Assembly: GCF_900142295.1 (NCBI RefSeq) | Contig: NZ_FSRL01000001.1 | Location: forward strand, 3,580,083-3,644,082 | Reading direction: 5' to 3' | Origin: Vannielia litorea | GTDB taxonomy: Bacteria; Pseudomonadota; Alphaproteobacteria; Rhodobacterales; Rhodobacteraceae | DNA length: 64,000 nucleotides | Part shown: piece by piece, positions 27,219 to 37,884 of the stretch | Layout of the letters: the number at the start of each line of letters is the position of its first letter | How positions within the stretch are numbered: position 1 is the stretch's first letter | Translations under genes and position numbers: made by a program | Notes under the pieces: model-generated | What the model saw: the letters and a program-made list of their open reading frames with translations, nothing else | What the model was told of the DNA's origin: nothing | The model's database searches: none

Positions 27219-29289
27219 CAGCTTCGTCATGGTAGACTGGTCGGGCGGCGCGGATCGGGGGCCGAGGCCGAAGAAGGATGCCATCTGGATCGGCATCGCG
27301 GGTCGGGCGGCGGAGTATTGCCGCAACCGCAGCGTGGCGGAGGCACGGCTGCGGGAGCTTATCGCGGGCGAGCTTGCCGAAGGGCGGAGGGTGATGGTCG
27401 GGTTCGACTTTCCGTTCGGCTATCCGGCGGGGTTTGCGCGGGCGGTCTGCGGTGAGGACGATCCGCTGGCGCTGTGGGACTGGATCGGGGCGCGGCTGGA
27501 GGACCGGGGCGGGGAGAGCAACCGGTTCGACCTGGCGGGGGAGATCAACCGCGCCGTCGGCGATGGCCAGGGGCCGTTCTGGGGCAACGGGCTGAAGCGG
27601 GAGATCGCCGGGCTGCCGAGGCGGAAGGACGGGTATCGCAACCCCTTCCCCGAGCGTCGCGCGGTGGAGCGGCTGGCCAGGGGGGCGTTCACCTGCTGGC
27701 AGATGAGCGGGGCCGGATCGGTGGGCAGCCAGGTGCTGACCGGGCTGCCGGTGCTGGCGCGGTTGCGCAAGGCGGTGGGGGCGAAGGTCTGGCCGTTCGA
27801 GCCGCTCGACGGGCCGGTGGCGCTGGTGGAGATCTGGCCGTCGCTGGTGCTGCCGCCGAAGGCCGCGCGCGACGAGATCCCGGACCGGGAGCAGGTGACA
27901 CATGTGGCGGAGCGGCTGGCGGGGATGGCGCCGGAGGTGCTGGCGGAGTTGCTGGAGGTGCACGCGCCGGAGGAGGGGTGGATCCTTGGCGTGGCGCAGG
28001 ACGGGACGACGAGCCCTGCCCTGCGCGGCTTGCAGCCACAGGCCTTGCGAAACGACTGCTTTGCCCTGCCCGCCGGGGTGGACTGGGTGCCGGTGGACGA
28101 GGCGCTGGCGCGGCTGAAGGGCTCGCTGGGCGTGGCGGTGGGCACGGAGGTGGTGCCCATTGGCGCGGCGGCGGGGCGGATCGTGGCGGCCACGATCAAG
28201 GCGGAGCGGGCCAACCCGCCGGGTGCCAATGCGGCGGTGGACGGCTGGGGCTTTGCCCATGGCGGATTGCCCGCGCCGGACGCGGGCGGGCGGATCGAGA
28301 TGCCGATGGCCGAGGGCCGCGCGGCGGCGGGGGTGCCGTTCGACGGGGCGGTGCCGGCGGGCAGGGTGCTGCGGATCCTGACCGGGGCCTTGCTGCCGGA
28401 GGGCGTTGATACCGTGGTGCTGGACGAGGAGGTTACGACCGACGGGGTGCAGGTGGCGTTCAGCGGCCTGCCCCGGCCCCGCGCCAACACGCGCAAGGCG
28501 GGGGAGGATGTGGCGGCGCGGGATGTGCTTTTCGAGGCGGGGCACCGGCTCAGGGCGCCGGATGTGGCGCTGATCGCGGCGACGGGGGTGGCGCGCGTGC
28601 CGGTGCACAGGCAGCTCCGGGTCGGCGTGCTGTCGACCGGGGAGGAGATCGTGGAGCCGGGCACGGCGGCGGGCGCGCAGCACACCTATGATGCCAACCG
28701 GCCGATGCTGCTGGCCATGGCGGGCGGCTGGGGCCACGCGGCGGTGGACCTCGGGCGGGTGGGCGATGACCGCGATGCGCTGCGCTCCGCGCTGGACGAG
28801 GCGGAGGTGGATGTGATCCTGACCTCGGGCGGCGCCTCGGCGGGGGATGAGGACCATCTTTCGGCGCTCCTGCGCGAGGAGGGCGACCTCACCGCATGGC
28901 GGATCGCGCTGAAGCCGGGGCGGCCGCTGGCACTGGGGCGCTGGCATGGCGTGCCGCTCTTCGGCCTGCCGGGCAACCCGGTGGCGGCGCTGGTGACGGC
29001 GGCGCTCTTCGCCCGGCCCGCGCTGGAGGTGCTGGCGGGCGGGCGCTGGCTGGAGCCGGAGGGCTTTGCCGTGCCTGCGGCCTTCGAAAAGCGCAAGAAG
29101 CCGGGGCGGCGGGAGTATCTGCGGGCGCGGCTCGGCCCGGCGGGCGTGGAGGTCTTTGCCTCCGAAGGCTCGGGGCGGATCAGCGGCTTGAGCTGGGCCG
29201 GCGGGCTGGTGGAGCTGCCGGACGGGGCGCTGGAGGTGAAGCGGGGCGACATGGTGCGGTTCATCCCCTATGCCGCGCTCGGGCTCTGA
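27211..29289 (+). CDS. moeA: MoeA molybdotransferase with a 285-residue N-terminal extension domain
   Basis: A 692-residue fusion. Residues about 285-690 are a full MoeA, which inserts molybdate into adenylated molybdopterin: VDGWGFAH (343-350), TGALLPEG (391-398), STGEE (475-479), SGGAS (539-543) and LPGNPVA (586-592). Residues 1-284 form a separate domain beginning MVDWSGG and containing FDFPFGYP (65-72) and EIWPS (207-211), a pattern reminiscent of DUF429-like / RNase H-fold proteins. Start is GTG at 27211, with GGGAGG 9 bases upstream and an 8-bp overlap with mobB; an ATG at 27229 is possible. Confidence 0.85.
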   Translation: MFDSFVMVDWSGGADRGPRPKKDAIWIGIAGRAAEYCRNRSVAEARLRELIAGELAEGRRVMVGFDFPFGYPAGFARAVCGEDDPLALWDWIGARLEDRGGESNRFDLAGEINRAVGDGQGPFWGNGLKREIAGLPRRKDGYRNPFPERRAVERLARGAFTCWQMSGAGSVGSQVLTGLPVLARLRKAVGAKVWPFEPLDGPVALVEIWPSLVLPPKAARDEIPDREQVTHVAERLAGMAPEVLAELLEVHAPEEGWILGVAQDGTTSPALRGLQPQALRNDCFALPAGVDWVPVDEALARLKGSLGVAVGTEVVPIGAAAGRIVAATIKAERANPPGANAAVDGWGFAHGGLPAPDAGGRIEMPMAEGRAAAGVPFDGAVPAGRVLRILTGALLPEGVDTVVLDEEVTTDGVQVAFSGLPRPRANTRKAGEDVAARDVLFEAGHRLRAPDVALIAATGVARVPVHRQLRVGVLSTGEEIVEPGTAAGAQHTYDANRPMLLAMAGGWGHAAVDLGRVGDDRDALRSALDEAEVDVILTSGGASAGDEDHLSALLREEGDLTAWRIALKPGRPLALGRWHGVPLFGLPGNPVAALVTAALFARPALEVLAGGRWLEPEGFAVPAAFEKRKKPGRREYLRARLGPAGVEVFASEGSGRISGLSWAGGLVELPDGALEVKRGDMVRFIPYAALGL

Positions 29290-29867
29290 TGGAGGTCCGC
29301 GCAGGCTTCGACCCGGCGCACAGGGAAGCGGTGGCGCGGCTGTTCTGGGCTGCGTTCCGGGGCAAGCTGGGCCGCATCCTCTGGCCGGAGCGCAAGGCGC
29401 TGGCGTTCATCGCCGCGATCGTCCAGCCGCGCTTTGCCCTCTCGGCGGTGGAAGACGGCAGGCTGCTGGGGGTGGCGGGGTTCAAGCTGCCCGAGGGCGG
29501 CTTCATGGCCGGGAATCTTGCCGACATGGCGCGGCACTACGGCTGGCTCGGCGCAGCCTGGCGCGGGCCGTTGCTGGACCTTTTCGAGCGGGACCTGGTT
29601 GCGGGGCAGCTGCTGATGGACGGGATCTTTGTGGCCGAGGGCGCGCGCGGGCGCGGCGTGGGCACGGCGCTGATCGGGGCGATCATGGCAGAGGCGGCGG
29701 CGCGGGGCTGCGGCGAGGTGCGGCTCGACGTGGTGGAGGGCAACGAGAGGGCGCGGAGGCTCTACGAGCGCTGCGGCTTCGTCGCGCGGGGCGAGGTGCG
29801 GGCGGGGCTGCTTGCGCCGGTGCTGGGGTTTCGGCGGGCGGTGACAATGGTGGCGGCGGTGGAGTGA
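29289..29867 (+). CDS. GNAT family N-acetyltransferase
   Basis: A 192-residue GNAT enzyme. The acetyl-CoA loop GARGRGVGTAL lies around residues 120-130 and the NERARRLYERCGF ending (about 157-169) is typical of motif B. Substrate unknown. The ATG at 29289 shares one base with the MoeA fusion stop (TGATG), so it is the last gene of the molybdenum cofactor operon. Confidence 0.85.
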   Translation: MEVRAGFDPAHREAVARLFWAAFRGKLGRILWPERKALAFIAAIVQPRFALSAVEDGRLLGVAGFKLPEGGFMAGNLADMARHYGWLGAAWRGPLLDLFERDLVAGQLLMDGIFVAEGARGRGVGTALIGAIMAEAAARGCGEVRLDVVEGNERARRLYERCGFVARGEVRAGLLAPVLGFRRAVTMVAAVE

Positions 29868-29910
29868 GTGGTGGCTTTCACCCACCCTGCGGAAGGTTTA
29901 GAGCGCCGGC

Positions 29911-31074
29911 ATGGACTACGATGTGATCATTCTGGGCGCGGGTGGCGCAGGCCTGATGGCGGCGGCCACCGCCGGGCAGGCCGGGGCGCGGGTGCTGCTC
30001 ATCGACCATGCCGAGAAGGCGGGCAAGAAGATCCTGATCTCGGGCGGGGGGCGCTGCAATTTCACCAACCTCGGCATCGAGCCGGGGTGCTACCTGTCGG
30101 AGAACCTGCATTTCGCCAAGTCGGCGCTCAGCCGCTACACCCAGTGGGATTTCATCGACCTCGTTCAGCGGCACGGGATCGCCTGGCACGAGAAGACGCT
30201 GGGGCAGCTCTTTTGCGACGGCTCGGCCCGACAGATCGTCGCGATGCTGGAGGCGGAATGTGCGAAGGGCGGGGTGGAGACCCGGCTGGGCGTGAGTGCC
30301 ACCGCGGTGCGGCACCGGGACGGGCGCTTCGAGGTGGCGGGCGCGGCGGCGCCGAGGCTGATCGTGGCGACCGGGGGCCCGTCGATCCCGAAGATGGGGG
30401 CGACGGGGCGGGCCTACGAGATTGCCCGGCAGTTCGGGCTGGAGGTGGTGGAGCCGCGCCCGGCGCTGGTGCCCTTCACCCTGCCCGAGAGCGACCGGCT
30501 CTTCACCACCATCGCGGGGGTGGCGGTGCCCTCGGTGGCCAGGGTGAACGGGGTCTCCTTCGAGGAGGCGACGCTCTTTACCCATCGCGGGCTGTCGGGC
30601 CCGGCGATCCTGCAGGTGTCGAGCTACTGGCGCGCGGGCGATGCGGTGCGGCTGAACGTGCTGCCCGGCGCGCTGGAGCGGCTGAAGGCAGCGCGGGCGA
30701 AATCTCCGCGGGCGGGGCTGAAGGCGGCGCTGGCGGAGCACCTGCCGGCAAGGCTGGCAGAGGCGCTGGCGGCGCGGGTGGGGCTGGCGACCGAGATGGG
30801 CAACGCCTCGGACGCCGAGCTGGCGCGGGCGGCCGCGGTGCTGGAAGGGCTTGAGTTCGTGCCCGACGGGACCGAGGGCTATGCCAAGGCCGAGGTGACG
30901 GCGGGGGGTGTTTCGACCGCCGAGCTTTCAAGCAAGACGATGGAGGCGAAGGCGGTGCCGGGGCTCCATTTCATTGGCGAGGCGGTGGATGTGACGGGCT
31001 GGCTGGGGGGCTACAACTTTCAATGGGCCTGGGCGAGTGGCGTGGCGGCGGGGCAGGCGGTGGCCGCGCGCTAG
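29911..31074 (+). CDS. HI0933/YhiN-family FAD-binding protein
   Basis: A 387-residue flavoprotein with GAGGAGLM at residues 9-16, EKAGKKILISGGGRCNFTN at about 35-53 and a C-terminal GLHFIGEAVDVTGWLGGYN region, all typical of the HI0933 / aminoacetone-oxidase-like family. The physiological substrate is unsettled. It starts 43 bases after the GNAT gene and shares family, but not close sequence, with the protein at 20988. Confidence 0.88.
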   Translation: MDYDVIILGAGGAGLMAAATAGQAGARVLLIDHAEKAGKKILISGGGRCNFTNLGIEPGCYLSENLHFAKSALSRYTQWDFIDLVQRHGIAWHEKTLGQLFCDGSARQIVAMLEAECAKGGVETRLGVSATAVRHRDGRFEVAGAAAPRLIVATGGPSIPKMGATGRAYEIARQFGLEVVEPRPALVPFTLPESDRLFTTIAGVAVPSVARVNGVSFEEATLFTHRGLSGPAILQVSSYWRAGDAVRLNVLPGALERLKAARAKSPRAGLKAALAEHLPARLAEALAARVGLATEMGNASDAELARAAAVLEGLEFVPDGTEGYAKAEVTAGGVSTAELSSKTMEAKAVPGLHFIGEAVDVTGWLGGYNFQWAWASGVAAGQAVAAR

Positions 31075-31158
31075 CCCCGGTGTGACATGCCGTGCCAAGG
31101 CTTGCGCCGCCGGGCCGGGTGATTCACGGTTGCGGGAGCCGCCCGGAAGGAGTGCTCG

Positions 31159-32082
31159 ATGGACATCAACCTGATCCGCACCTTCCTGGAGGTGGCCGCC
31201 ACCGGCTCCTTCGTGAACGCCAGCGAACGGCTTTTCGTGACGCAATCGGCGGTCAGCCTGCGGATTCAGCGGCTGGAGGACTCGCTGGGCAAGCCGCTGT
31301 TCACCCGCTCGAAGGCCGGTGCGGAGCTGACCCCGGCGGGGCGGGAGTTCGAGCGCTATGCCCTCTCGCTGATCAAGATCTGGGAGGAGGCGCGCCAGCA
31401 GATCGGGGTGCCGGAGGGCTACTCCAAGTCGATCACCGTGGGCGCGCAATACTCGCTCTGGCCAAGGCTCGGGTTTCGCTGGCTGGACCGGATGCAGGCC
31501 GACATGCCCACGCTCAACGTGCGGGCCGAGCTGGGAATGCCCGACCGGCTCACGCGGTTCCTGGTGGAGGGCGTGGTGCAGGCGGCGCTGATGTACACGC
31601 CGCAGCTGCGCCCCGGCCTGAGCGCGCGGCTGGTGATGGAGGAAGACCTCGTGCTCGTCGCCTCCTGGGAGGCGGAAATGGAAGATATTGCCAAGGATTA
31701 CGTTTTTGTCGACTGGGGGCCGGAGTTCGTGCACGCCCATGCGCTGGAGCTTCCCGACCTGACGAACCCCGGCATCACGCTGTCGCTGGGCGCGATGGCG
31801 GCGGACTATATCGCCCAGCGGCACAAGGCGGCCTACCTGCCTGCACGCTACATCAAGCGATTCCTCGACGAGGGGCGGCTGCACCTCGTTCCGAACGCGC
31901 CGACCTTTCCCTACCCGGTCTGGGTGATCTGGCGCGACGACCTCGACGACGACATTCACGCCGTCGCCGAGGCGGCACTTGTTGCGGTTACGACACAGTT
32001 GGATGCCGATCAGGATGCGGTCCTCGAGACGCTGGCCGGCATGAACAACGGCCAGGGCGTGGGAATTCTCGGGAATCATTGA
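31159..32082 (+). CDS. LysR family transcription regulator
   Basis: A 307-residue LysR regulator. The N-terminal helix-turn-helix (residues 1-60) has the usual FLEVAATGSFVNASERLFVTQ-type order with QSAVSLRIQRLE and FTRSKAG. The C-terminal part is the effector-binding periplasmic-protein-like domain. GGAAGGAG precedes the ATG. The flanking genes run in the same direction, so there is no divergent target to name. Confidence 0.92.
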   Translation: MDINLIRTFLEVAATGSFVNASERLFVTQSAVSLRIQRLEDSLGKPLFTRSKAGAELTPAGREFERYALSLIKIWEEARQQIGVPEGYSKSITVGAQYSLWPRLGFRWLDRMQADMPTLNVRAELGMPDRLTRFLVEGVVQAALMYTPQLRPGLSARLVMEEDLVLVASWEAEMEDIAKDYVFVDWGPEFVHAHALELPDLTNPGITLSLGAMAADYIAQRHKAAYLPARYIKRFLDEGRLHLVPNAPTFPYPVWVIWRDDLDDDIHAVAEAALVAVTTQLDADQDAVLETLAGMNNGQGVGILGNH

Positions 32083-32225
32083 AGATTATTTTCACATGAG
32101 CGAATCTCGTTTCATGCATGATTATTCCGAACTTCACTCACGAATCGCGGTTGCCTAAGTCCCGTTCCAGCAGAAATGCTCCCCTCCGCTGCGGATGGGA
32201 AACATGATCCTGGAAAGGAAAACAC

Positions 32226-33062
32226 ATGGAAAAAGCAACGAAACTCGGTGCTGGCATCGTCACCCTGGTCGCGGCGCTCTCCGCGACTTCCGCGTTTGCC
32301 CAGGACCTCGTCGGTGGCACCTCTGTCGCCGCCGAGCGCAACGAAGATCTGATCGAGGCGATCGAGGATGACGCCGAGCGCGATATCGACCGGTTCGGCA
32401 ACGAAGGCCGCCCGCAGGGCTTTACCGGCTCCTTCGCGCTGCGCGGCATCGCCTCCTCGGGCAACACTGACAGCCTCGACCTCGGCGTCGGCACCGACCT
32501 CGGCTACGTTTGGGGCCAGAACGGCCTCGAGCTGAACCTCAGCTACGCATATGGCGAAGATGAGGGCGTGAAGACCGAAGAGAGCATGTTCTACGGGCTC
32601 GAGTACACCCGCGACTTCACCCCCAACACCTTCGGTTTTGCCAAGGTGCAGGGCTCGGTCGACGAGTTCTCGTCCTACAAGACCGACACCTTCGCCAGCT
32701 TCGGCGTGGGCTACCGGATCTTCAACGACGACACCCGCCAGTGGTCGATCCAGGCCGGTCCGGGCTACCGTTTCGCCGAGCTGAACGACCTCACCTCGGG
32801 TGACGTGGACGAGGCCGCCTTCGGGATCTCCTCGGACTATGCCCACAAGCTGACCGAGACGCTCTACCTGACCATGGACACCGACGTGATCACCTCGGAG
32901 TCCGACACGGTGGTGTTCAACGACCTCGCCCTCAGCGTGGCCGTCTCCAAGGCCCTCGCCCTGCGGACCTCGGTGCTCACCGAGTACCACAGCGATCCGC
33001 TGCCGGGCTTCGACGACACCGACAACACCTTCGGCGTGTCGCTGGTCTACTCGTTCAACTGA
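32226..33062 (+). CDS. DUF481 (YdiY-like) outer membrane protein
   Basis: A 278-residue protein with a signal peptide (cut after AFA, residue 25) and a beta-rich mature region matching DUF481, with GSFALRGIASSGNTDS at the domain start and repeated alternating aromatic strands. It ends in an aromatic/Asn residue (YSFN), near the usual C-terminal Phe of outer membrane barrels. AAAGGAAA lies before the ATG. A 143-bp A+T-rich region precedes it and a strong terminator follows. Function of the family unknown. Confidence 0.88.
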   Translation: MEKATKLGAGIVTLVAALSATSAFAQDLVGGTSVAAERNEDLIEAIEDDAERDIDRFGNEGRPQGFTGSFALRGIASSGNTDSLDLGVGTDLGYVWGQNGLELNLSYAYGEDEGVKTEESMFYGLEYTRDFTPNTFGFAKVQGSVDEFSSYKTDTFASFGVGYRIFNDDTRQWSIQAGPGYRFAELNDLTSGDVDEAAFGISSDYAHKLTETLYLTMDTDVITSESDTVVFNDLALSVAVSKALALRTSVLTEYHSDPLPGFDDTDNTFGVSLVYSFN

Positions 33063-33092
33063 GCCACGATTTCCCTCGTGCATTGACGGAAG

Positions 33093-33118
33093 GGGGCGGA
33101 GCAATCCGCCCCTTTTTT
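33093..33118 (+). terminator. Rho-independent terminator of DUF481 gene
   Basis: Perfect 8-bp stem GGGGCGGA / TCCGCCCC, loop GCAA, then six T, starting 31 bases after the stop codon. Confidence 0.93.
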
Positions 33119-33216
33119 GCCTGTGCGGCACCGTGGCGGCGGCCCCGCGCCCCTGCTTCCGCCGGGCCGGGGATCTGCTTAGGCTGCGCCTGAAGAGGCA
33201 ACGAAGAGGAGCCCGC

Positions 33217-34152
<936 letters not shown>

Positions 34153-34158
34153 GGGCGG

Positions 34159-34935
34159 TCAGAGCGCCTTCATCAGCAGGACGAGGGCCGAGAGCGTCGC
34201 CAGCCCCAGCGCCCAGGGGCGGATCGAGCCGCGCTCGAAGCGCGCGACGAGCGGGCGTACGGCCAGCAGGGTCAGCGGGACGAGCGGCCCGAGGGAGGCG
34301 GCCAGCGCGATCTGGGGGGCGCGCATCAGCCCGGCCAGCGCGAGCGCGCCGATCGAGACAATCATCCCGAAGCCGAAGAAGGCGTTTTGCGTTGCCGCCG
34401 ACCGGCGCGCCTCCACCCCGGAGTAGAGAAGGGCCATTGGCGGCGCGCCGATCCCCGTCAGCGTGCCCATGACCCCGGCGGCCACCCCGGCGCCGAACAG
34501 GGTTTTCGGCGTGATGGCGATGGAGAGGCCGGCGAGGGTGAGGGCGACGGCCAGAAGCACGACGAGCGCGATGATGACGGGGAGCAGGGCGGTGCCGACG
34601 ACTGCGGTGGCAATGAACGCGGCAAAGACTGCGCCGAGCAGGCGACCGGCGAACCCGGGCGGCAGATCGGCGCGCACCACGGCATCGCGTGTGCCGAGAA
34701 ACGAGCCGACGCCCGACAGCATCCCGAGCAGCAGGATCGTGCCCGGCACCCATTCGGGCGCGACGATCGTCATGGTGGGCGCGGCGATCATCCCGAAGCC
34801 CGCGCCGGCGAGCTTTTGGATCACCGTGCCGCAGATCACCGCCAGGGCGCAGACGAGCCAGGGCAGGAGGGGCGGAAGAAGCTGGGTGATGTCGAAGGCC
34901 AAGAGGAGAGGGCCGCCGGGTTGGAAAGCCCGCAT
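34159..34935 (-). CDS. TSUP family (TauE/SafE) membrane permease
   Basis: A 258-residue membrane protein with about eight hydrophobic helices and the TSUP repeats GAGFGMIAAP and GIGAPPMALLY. TSUP proteins move sulfite, sulfoacetate or other small organic acids. It ends 6 bases after the sulfotransferase stop, tail to tail. A link to sulfur traffic with that neighbour is only a guess. Confidence 0.88.
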   Translation of the reverse strand: MRAFQPGGPLLLAFDITQLLPPLLPWLVCALAVICGTVIQKLAGAGFGMIAAPTMTIVAPEWVPGTILLLGMLSGVGSFLGTRDAVVRADLPPGFAGRLLGAVFAAFIATAVVGTALLPVIIALVVLLAVALTLAGLSIAITPKTLFGAGVAAGVMGTLTGIGAPPMALLYSGVEARRSAATQNAFFGFGMIVSIGALALAGLMRAPQIALAASLGPLVPLTLLAVRPLVARFERGSIRPWALGLATLSALVLLMKAL

Positions 34936-34971
34936 GGGCCGGGTGAAGGGGGAGGCGGGCCGCCGGTGGCC

Positions 34972-36039
34972 CTAGTCGAAGGTGCCGGAGACCTTGCCCA
35001 GAAGCATGAAGGCCCGCGCGGTGCGGGTTTCGGACACGGCGAGGATCTCGGTGTCGGAGGCGGTCTCGGAGAAGGCGGCGAAGGTCTGGTCGAACTTGCG
35101 CAGGAAGTGGTGGGCGGCGTCGCGGAAGATCGGGTCGGCGCGCATCCGGCCGGAGGTGAGCGCGAGGCAGGAGCGGTCGCGGACGCCGTCCATGCCGGCG
35201 ATCTCCTCGCCGCGCTTGCCGGCGCCGAACTTGCGCCAGATGGCGGGGCGCGCGGGCTCGGGCGAGAGGTCATCCATGTAGATGCCGTCTTCGGAGAGCA
35301 GGGTGAGCACGTCCTGCGCCGAGTGGATCAGCCCCGAGATCTTGGGGTCACGCAGCGCCTTGCGGAGCGCGGCGAACCCGGCCTTGTCCTTCTCGTTCTC
35401 GGGGAAGTTCAGCGCACGGATGAACTCCTCGACCGAGATTGGCGCGGCGCCCGTCACCGCCGGGGTGCCGAGGTCGAAGGCGGGCTGGGATTCGGTCTCG
35501 GGGGCAGGTTCGGGGCGCGAGAGCGCGGGCTTGCCGGGCAGCGGCACCTCGGCGGCCAGACCGGCACGGGAGGCGATGCGCGCCAGCGCGGCCTCGGAGT
35601 TGCGCTGGGCGGTGACAAGCTCCTCGAGCTTGCGCTCGATGGCTCCGGCGCGGGGGTCGGGGCGCTCGCCCTGGGCCCTGCTCACGTAGCTGGAGCGCAG
35701 CGCATCGACGGCGGCGGTGAGCCGCGCGCTCTCTTCGCGCATGATCCGGGCATTGCGGGCCGCGGAGATGCCGACCCAGATCAGCGCCACCGGCATGAAC
35801 ACCGCAAACAGGGTCATGGTGAAGACGATCGGGTCGAAATCGGCCTCGCCCTCGGGGATCAGGAGAAAGAAGCCGCCGACCAGCACGCCCCAGAGCAGGG
35901 TGAGCCCGATGCCGATGAACTCCGCGGCACCCACGCCGCGATCCGGCGCACCGTTGCCCTGAACGGAGCGGATCGGCGCGGGCGCCAGGCGCATCGGCGG
36001 ATGCGTCTGCTCGCTGCTGCTATGGTCGGCCTCGCTCAC
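34972..36039 (-). CDS. Membrane protein with two helices and coiled coil, unknown
   Basis: A 355-residue protein with a 35-residue polar N-terminus, two hydrophobic helices (about 39-62 and 73-94), a predicted coiled-coil stretch (about 98-165), a Pro/Glu-rich linker and a conserved-looking soluble C-terminal domain of about 140 residues. No known family is recognised. It sits just downstream of greA on the same strand (16-base gap), so they may be co-transcribed. Confidence 0.65.
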   Translation of the reverse strand: MSEADHSSSEQTHPPMRLAPAPIRSVQGNGAPDRGVGAAEFIGIGLTLLWGVLVGGFFLLIPEGEADFDPIVFTMTLFAVFMPVALIWVGISAARNARIMREESARLTAAVDALRSSYVSRAQGERPDPRAGAIERKLEELVTAQRNSEAALARIASRAGLAAEVPLPGKPALSRPEPAPETESQPAFDLGTPAVTGAAPISVEEFIRALNFPENEKDKAGFAALRKALRDPKISGLIHSAQDVLTLLSEDGIYMDDLSPEPARPAIWRKFGAGKRGEEIAGMDGVRDRSCLALTSGRMRADPIFRDAAHHFLRKFDQTFAAFSETASDTEILAVSETRTARAFMLLGKVSGTFD

Positions 36040-36055
36040 TTTGGCCAGGCTCCTG

Positions 36056-36526
36056 TCAGACGTATTTCACGCTCAGCACTTCGTAGCTCTTTTCGCCCCC
36101 GGGCGTGCGGACCTCGACGGAGTCGCCCTCGTCCTTGCCGATCAGGGCGCGCGCAATGGGCGACTTGATGTTCAGCAGGCCGCGCTCGATGTCGGCCTCG
36201 TGCTCGCCGACGATCTGCCAGGTCTTCTCCTCCTCGGTGTCCTCGTCGACCACCGTGACCGTCGCGCCGAACTTGATGGGTCCGGAGAGCCGGGCCGGGT
36301 CGATCACCTCGGCCAGCGACAGCACGCCCTCGATCTCCTTGATCCGCCCTTCGATGAAGCTCTGCTTTTCCTTGGCGGAATGATACTCGGCATTCTCCGA
36401 GAGATCGCCATGCTCGCGGGCTTCCGCGATCGCCTTGATGATCGCCGGACGCTCAACGGACTTGAGCTTTTTCAGTTCGGTATCGAGCGCGGTATGGCCC
36501 GCGCGGGTCATCGGTATCTTGTCCAT
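36056..36526 (-). CDS. greA: Transcription elongation factor GreA
   Basis: A 156-residue Gre factor. The N-terminal coiled coil carries the tip signature [15 protein letters not shown] (about 35-49), whose acidic residues enter the RNA polymerase secondary channel to stimulate cleavage of backtracked RNA. The C-terminal half is the globular FKBP-like domain ending EVLSVKYV. Length is normal. Confidence 0.95.
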   Translation of the reverse strand: MDKIPMTRAGHTALDTELKKLKSVERPAIIKAIAEAREHGDLSENAEYHSAKEKQSFIEGRIKEIEGVLSLAEVIDPARLSGPIKFGATVTVVDEDTEEEKTWQIVGEHEADIERGLLNIKSPIARALIGKDEGDSVEVRTPGGEKSYEVLSVKYV

Positions 36527-36712
36527 CTGCTCGGCGGAACTTTCACTGGGAGAAAGGGCAACACTCGGGGTGTTAACTCAATCGGGGAAGGGAAAGTCAA
36601 GTAGGGCGCGGGGCGGCGCGCGGCCCCGAGCGGTCTGAAACACTTGACCGTGGGGAAGCGGCCTGCCAGCCTTCGATCCGTTGAACCAAGTCATTCTGAC
36701 GGAGATATTGCC

Positions 36713-37750
36713 ATGAAGCGCATCCTTGCGGCCCTTGCCCTTTCGACCAGCCTTGCCCTGCCGGCTGCCGCCAACCTGCCCTCGGGCGGCCTTGGCGGGT
36801 TTTCCCTCAGTCCCGACGGGGCCACGCTGCTGGCGGGCGGCGACAACCGGGTGATCTACGTGATCGACACCGCCACCTTCGAGGTGAAGGACCGGATCTG
36901 GAGCCCGTCAATGCCGGTGTGGATGGACCACTCGGCCGATGGCTCGCTGGTGTATGTGCTCGACAGCGACGACGTGCTGACCGCCTATGCCGCCGCCGAC
37001 ATGAGCAAGAAATGGGCGATCGACCGGGTGCGCGACATGGTGTTTCGGCCCGAGGCCAACCGGATCGTGCAATGGCGCGGGGCGTCGGGCGGCACCGAGA
37101 TCACGGTGATCGACGCGGCCTCGGGCGCCCAGACCAAGACCATCGCCACCCCCGAGGGCACCAACATCGACAGCGCGGGGCTCAGCGACGACGGCGCGAT
37201 GCTCTACGCGATCACCCGGCAGGACAAGACCGAGGAGGAGACCAAGGAGCAGCCCGGCGACGACGTGAAGGGGCTCGACAAGGAGATCTTCCGCAAGAAG
37301 CACGACGGCTACATGGCGCAGCTCCTGACCGTCGATCTGGAGGCGGGCACCACCGCGGCCACGCCGAGCTGGTACAGCGCCTCGAACTTCGATGACGTGC
37401 GCAAGGTGGGGGAGCAGGTGTTTTACCTCAAGCCCGGCAGCGACCCGATGGTGGCGGATGCGGCCGGCGAGGTGACCATGCTCGACCTCCAGCGCGCCAA
37501 TGGCGACTACGTGGAGATCAGCCCCGATGCGACCGAGATCGTGGCGGGCGACGGCGGCAAGGTGAGCTTCATCCCGGTGACCGGCGGCGCGCCGCTGACC
37601 ATCGGCGTGGAGGACCTGCCCGGCTGGTTCGAGAAGACCCAAGGCTTCGAATACCTGCCCGATGGCCGCGTGGTGGCGGTGACAGACGGCTGGCGGATCG
37701 TGGTGATCGACAGGGCGGCGGGCAGCGCCACGGCCTACCCGGTGTACTGA
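36713..37750 (+). CDS. Periplasmic beta-propeller (YncE-like) protein
   Basis: A 345-residue protein with a signal peptide (cut near residue 20, PAAA) and repeating blades of the form SPDGxxLLxGGDNxVIYVIDTxTxEV, typical of WD40/YncE-like propellers. It carries a charged insertion around 175-195. GGAGAT precedes the ATG at 36713; the longer frame upstream has no conserved text. Binding partner unknown. It is divergent from greA. Confidence 0.7.
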   Translation: MKRILAALALSTSLALPAAANLPSGGLGGFSLSPDGATLLAGGDNRVIYVIDTATFEVKDRIWSPSMPVWMDHSADGSLVYVLDSDDVLTAYAAADMSKKWAIDRVRDMVFRPEANRIVQWRGASGGTEITVIDAASGAQTKTIATPEGTNIDSAGLSDDGAMLYAITRQDKTEEETKEQPGDDVKGLDKEIFRKKHDGYMAQLLTVDLEAGTTAATPSWYSASNFDDVRKVGEQVFYLKPGSDPMVADAAGEVTMLDLQRANGDYVEISPDATEIVAGDGGKVSFIPVTGGAPLTIGVEDLPGWFEKTQGFEYLPDGRVVAVTDGWRIVVIDRAAGSATAYPVY

Positions 37751-37766
37751 CGCCCGCTGCGGGGGA

Positions 37767-37787
37767 GGGTGGGCCGATTGCCCACCC
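37767..37787. repeat. Palindrome, copy 1 (GGTGGGC type)
   Basis: GGGTGGGC pairs with GCCCACCC around CGATT. Nearly the same palindrome occurs at 38089, on the other side of secE. No T run, so not a standard terminator. Confidence 0.75.
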
Positions 37788-37823
37788 GACGGGGCGGTGT
37801 CGCGGGCTGCGGCACCGTCAGCC

Positions 37824-37852
37824 TTGAAATCGCCCCGCGAAGCCCGTAGATG
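37824..37852 (+). promoter_or_regulatory. secE promoter
   Basis: TTGAAA (37824-37829) and TAGATG (37847-37852) with an ideal 17-base spacer, 32 bases before the secE start. Confidence 0.75.
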
Positions 37853-37884
37853 GCCCCGGACGAACCCCGAGGAAAGAGCACCCC

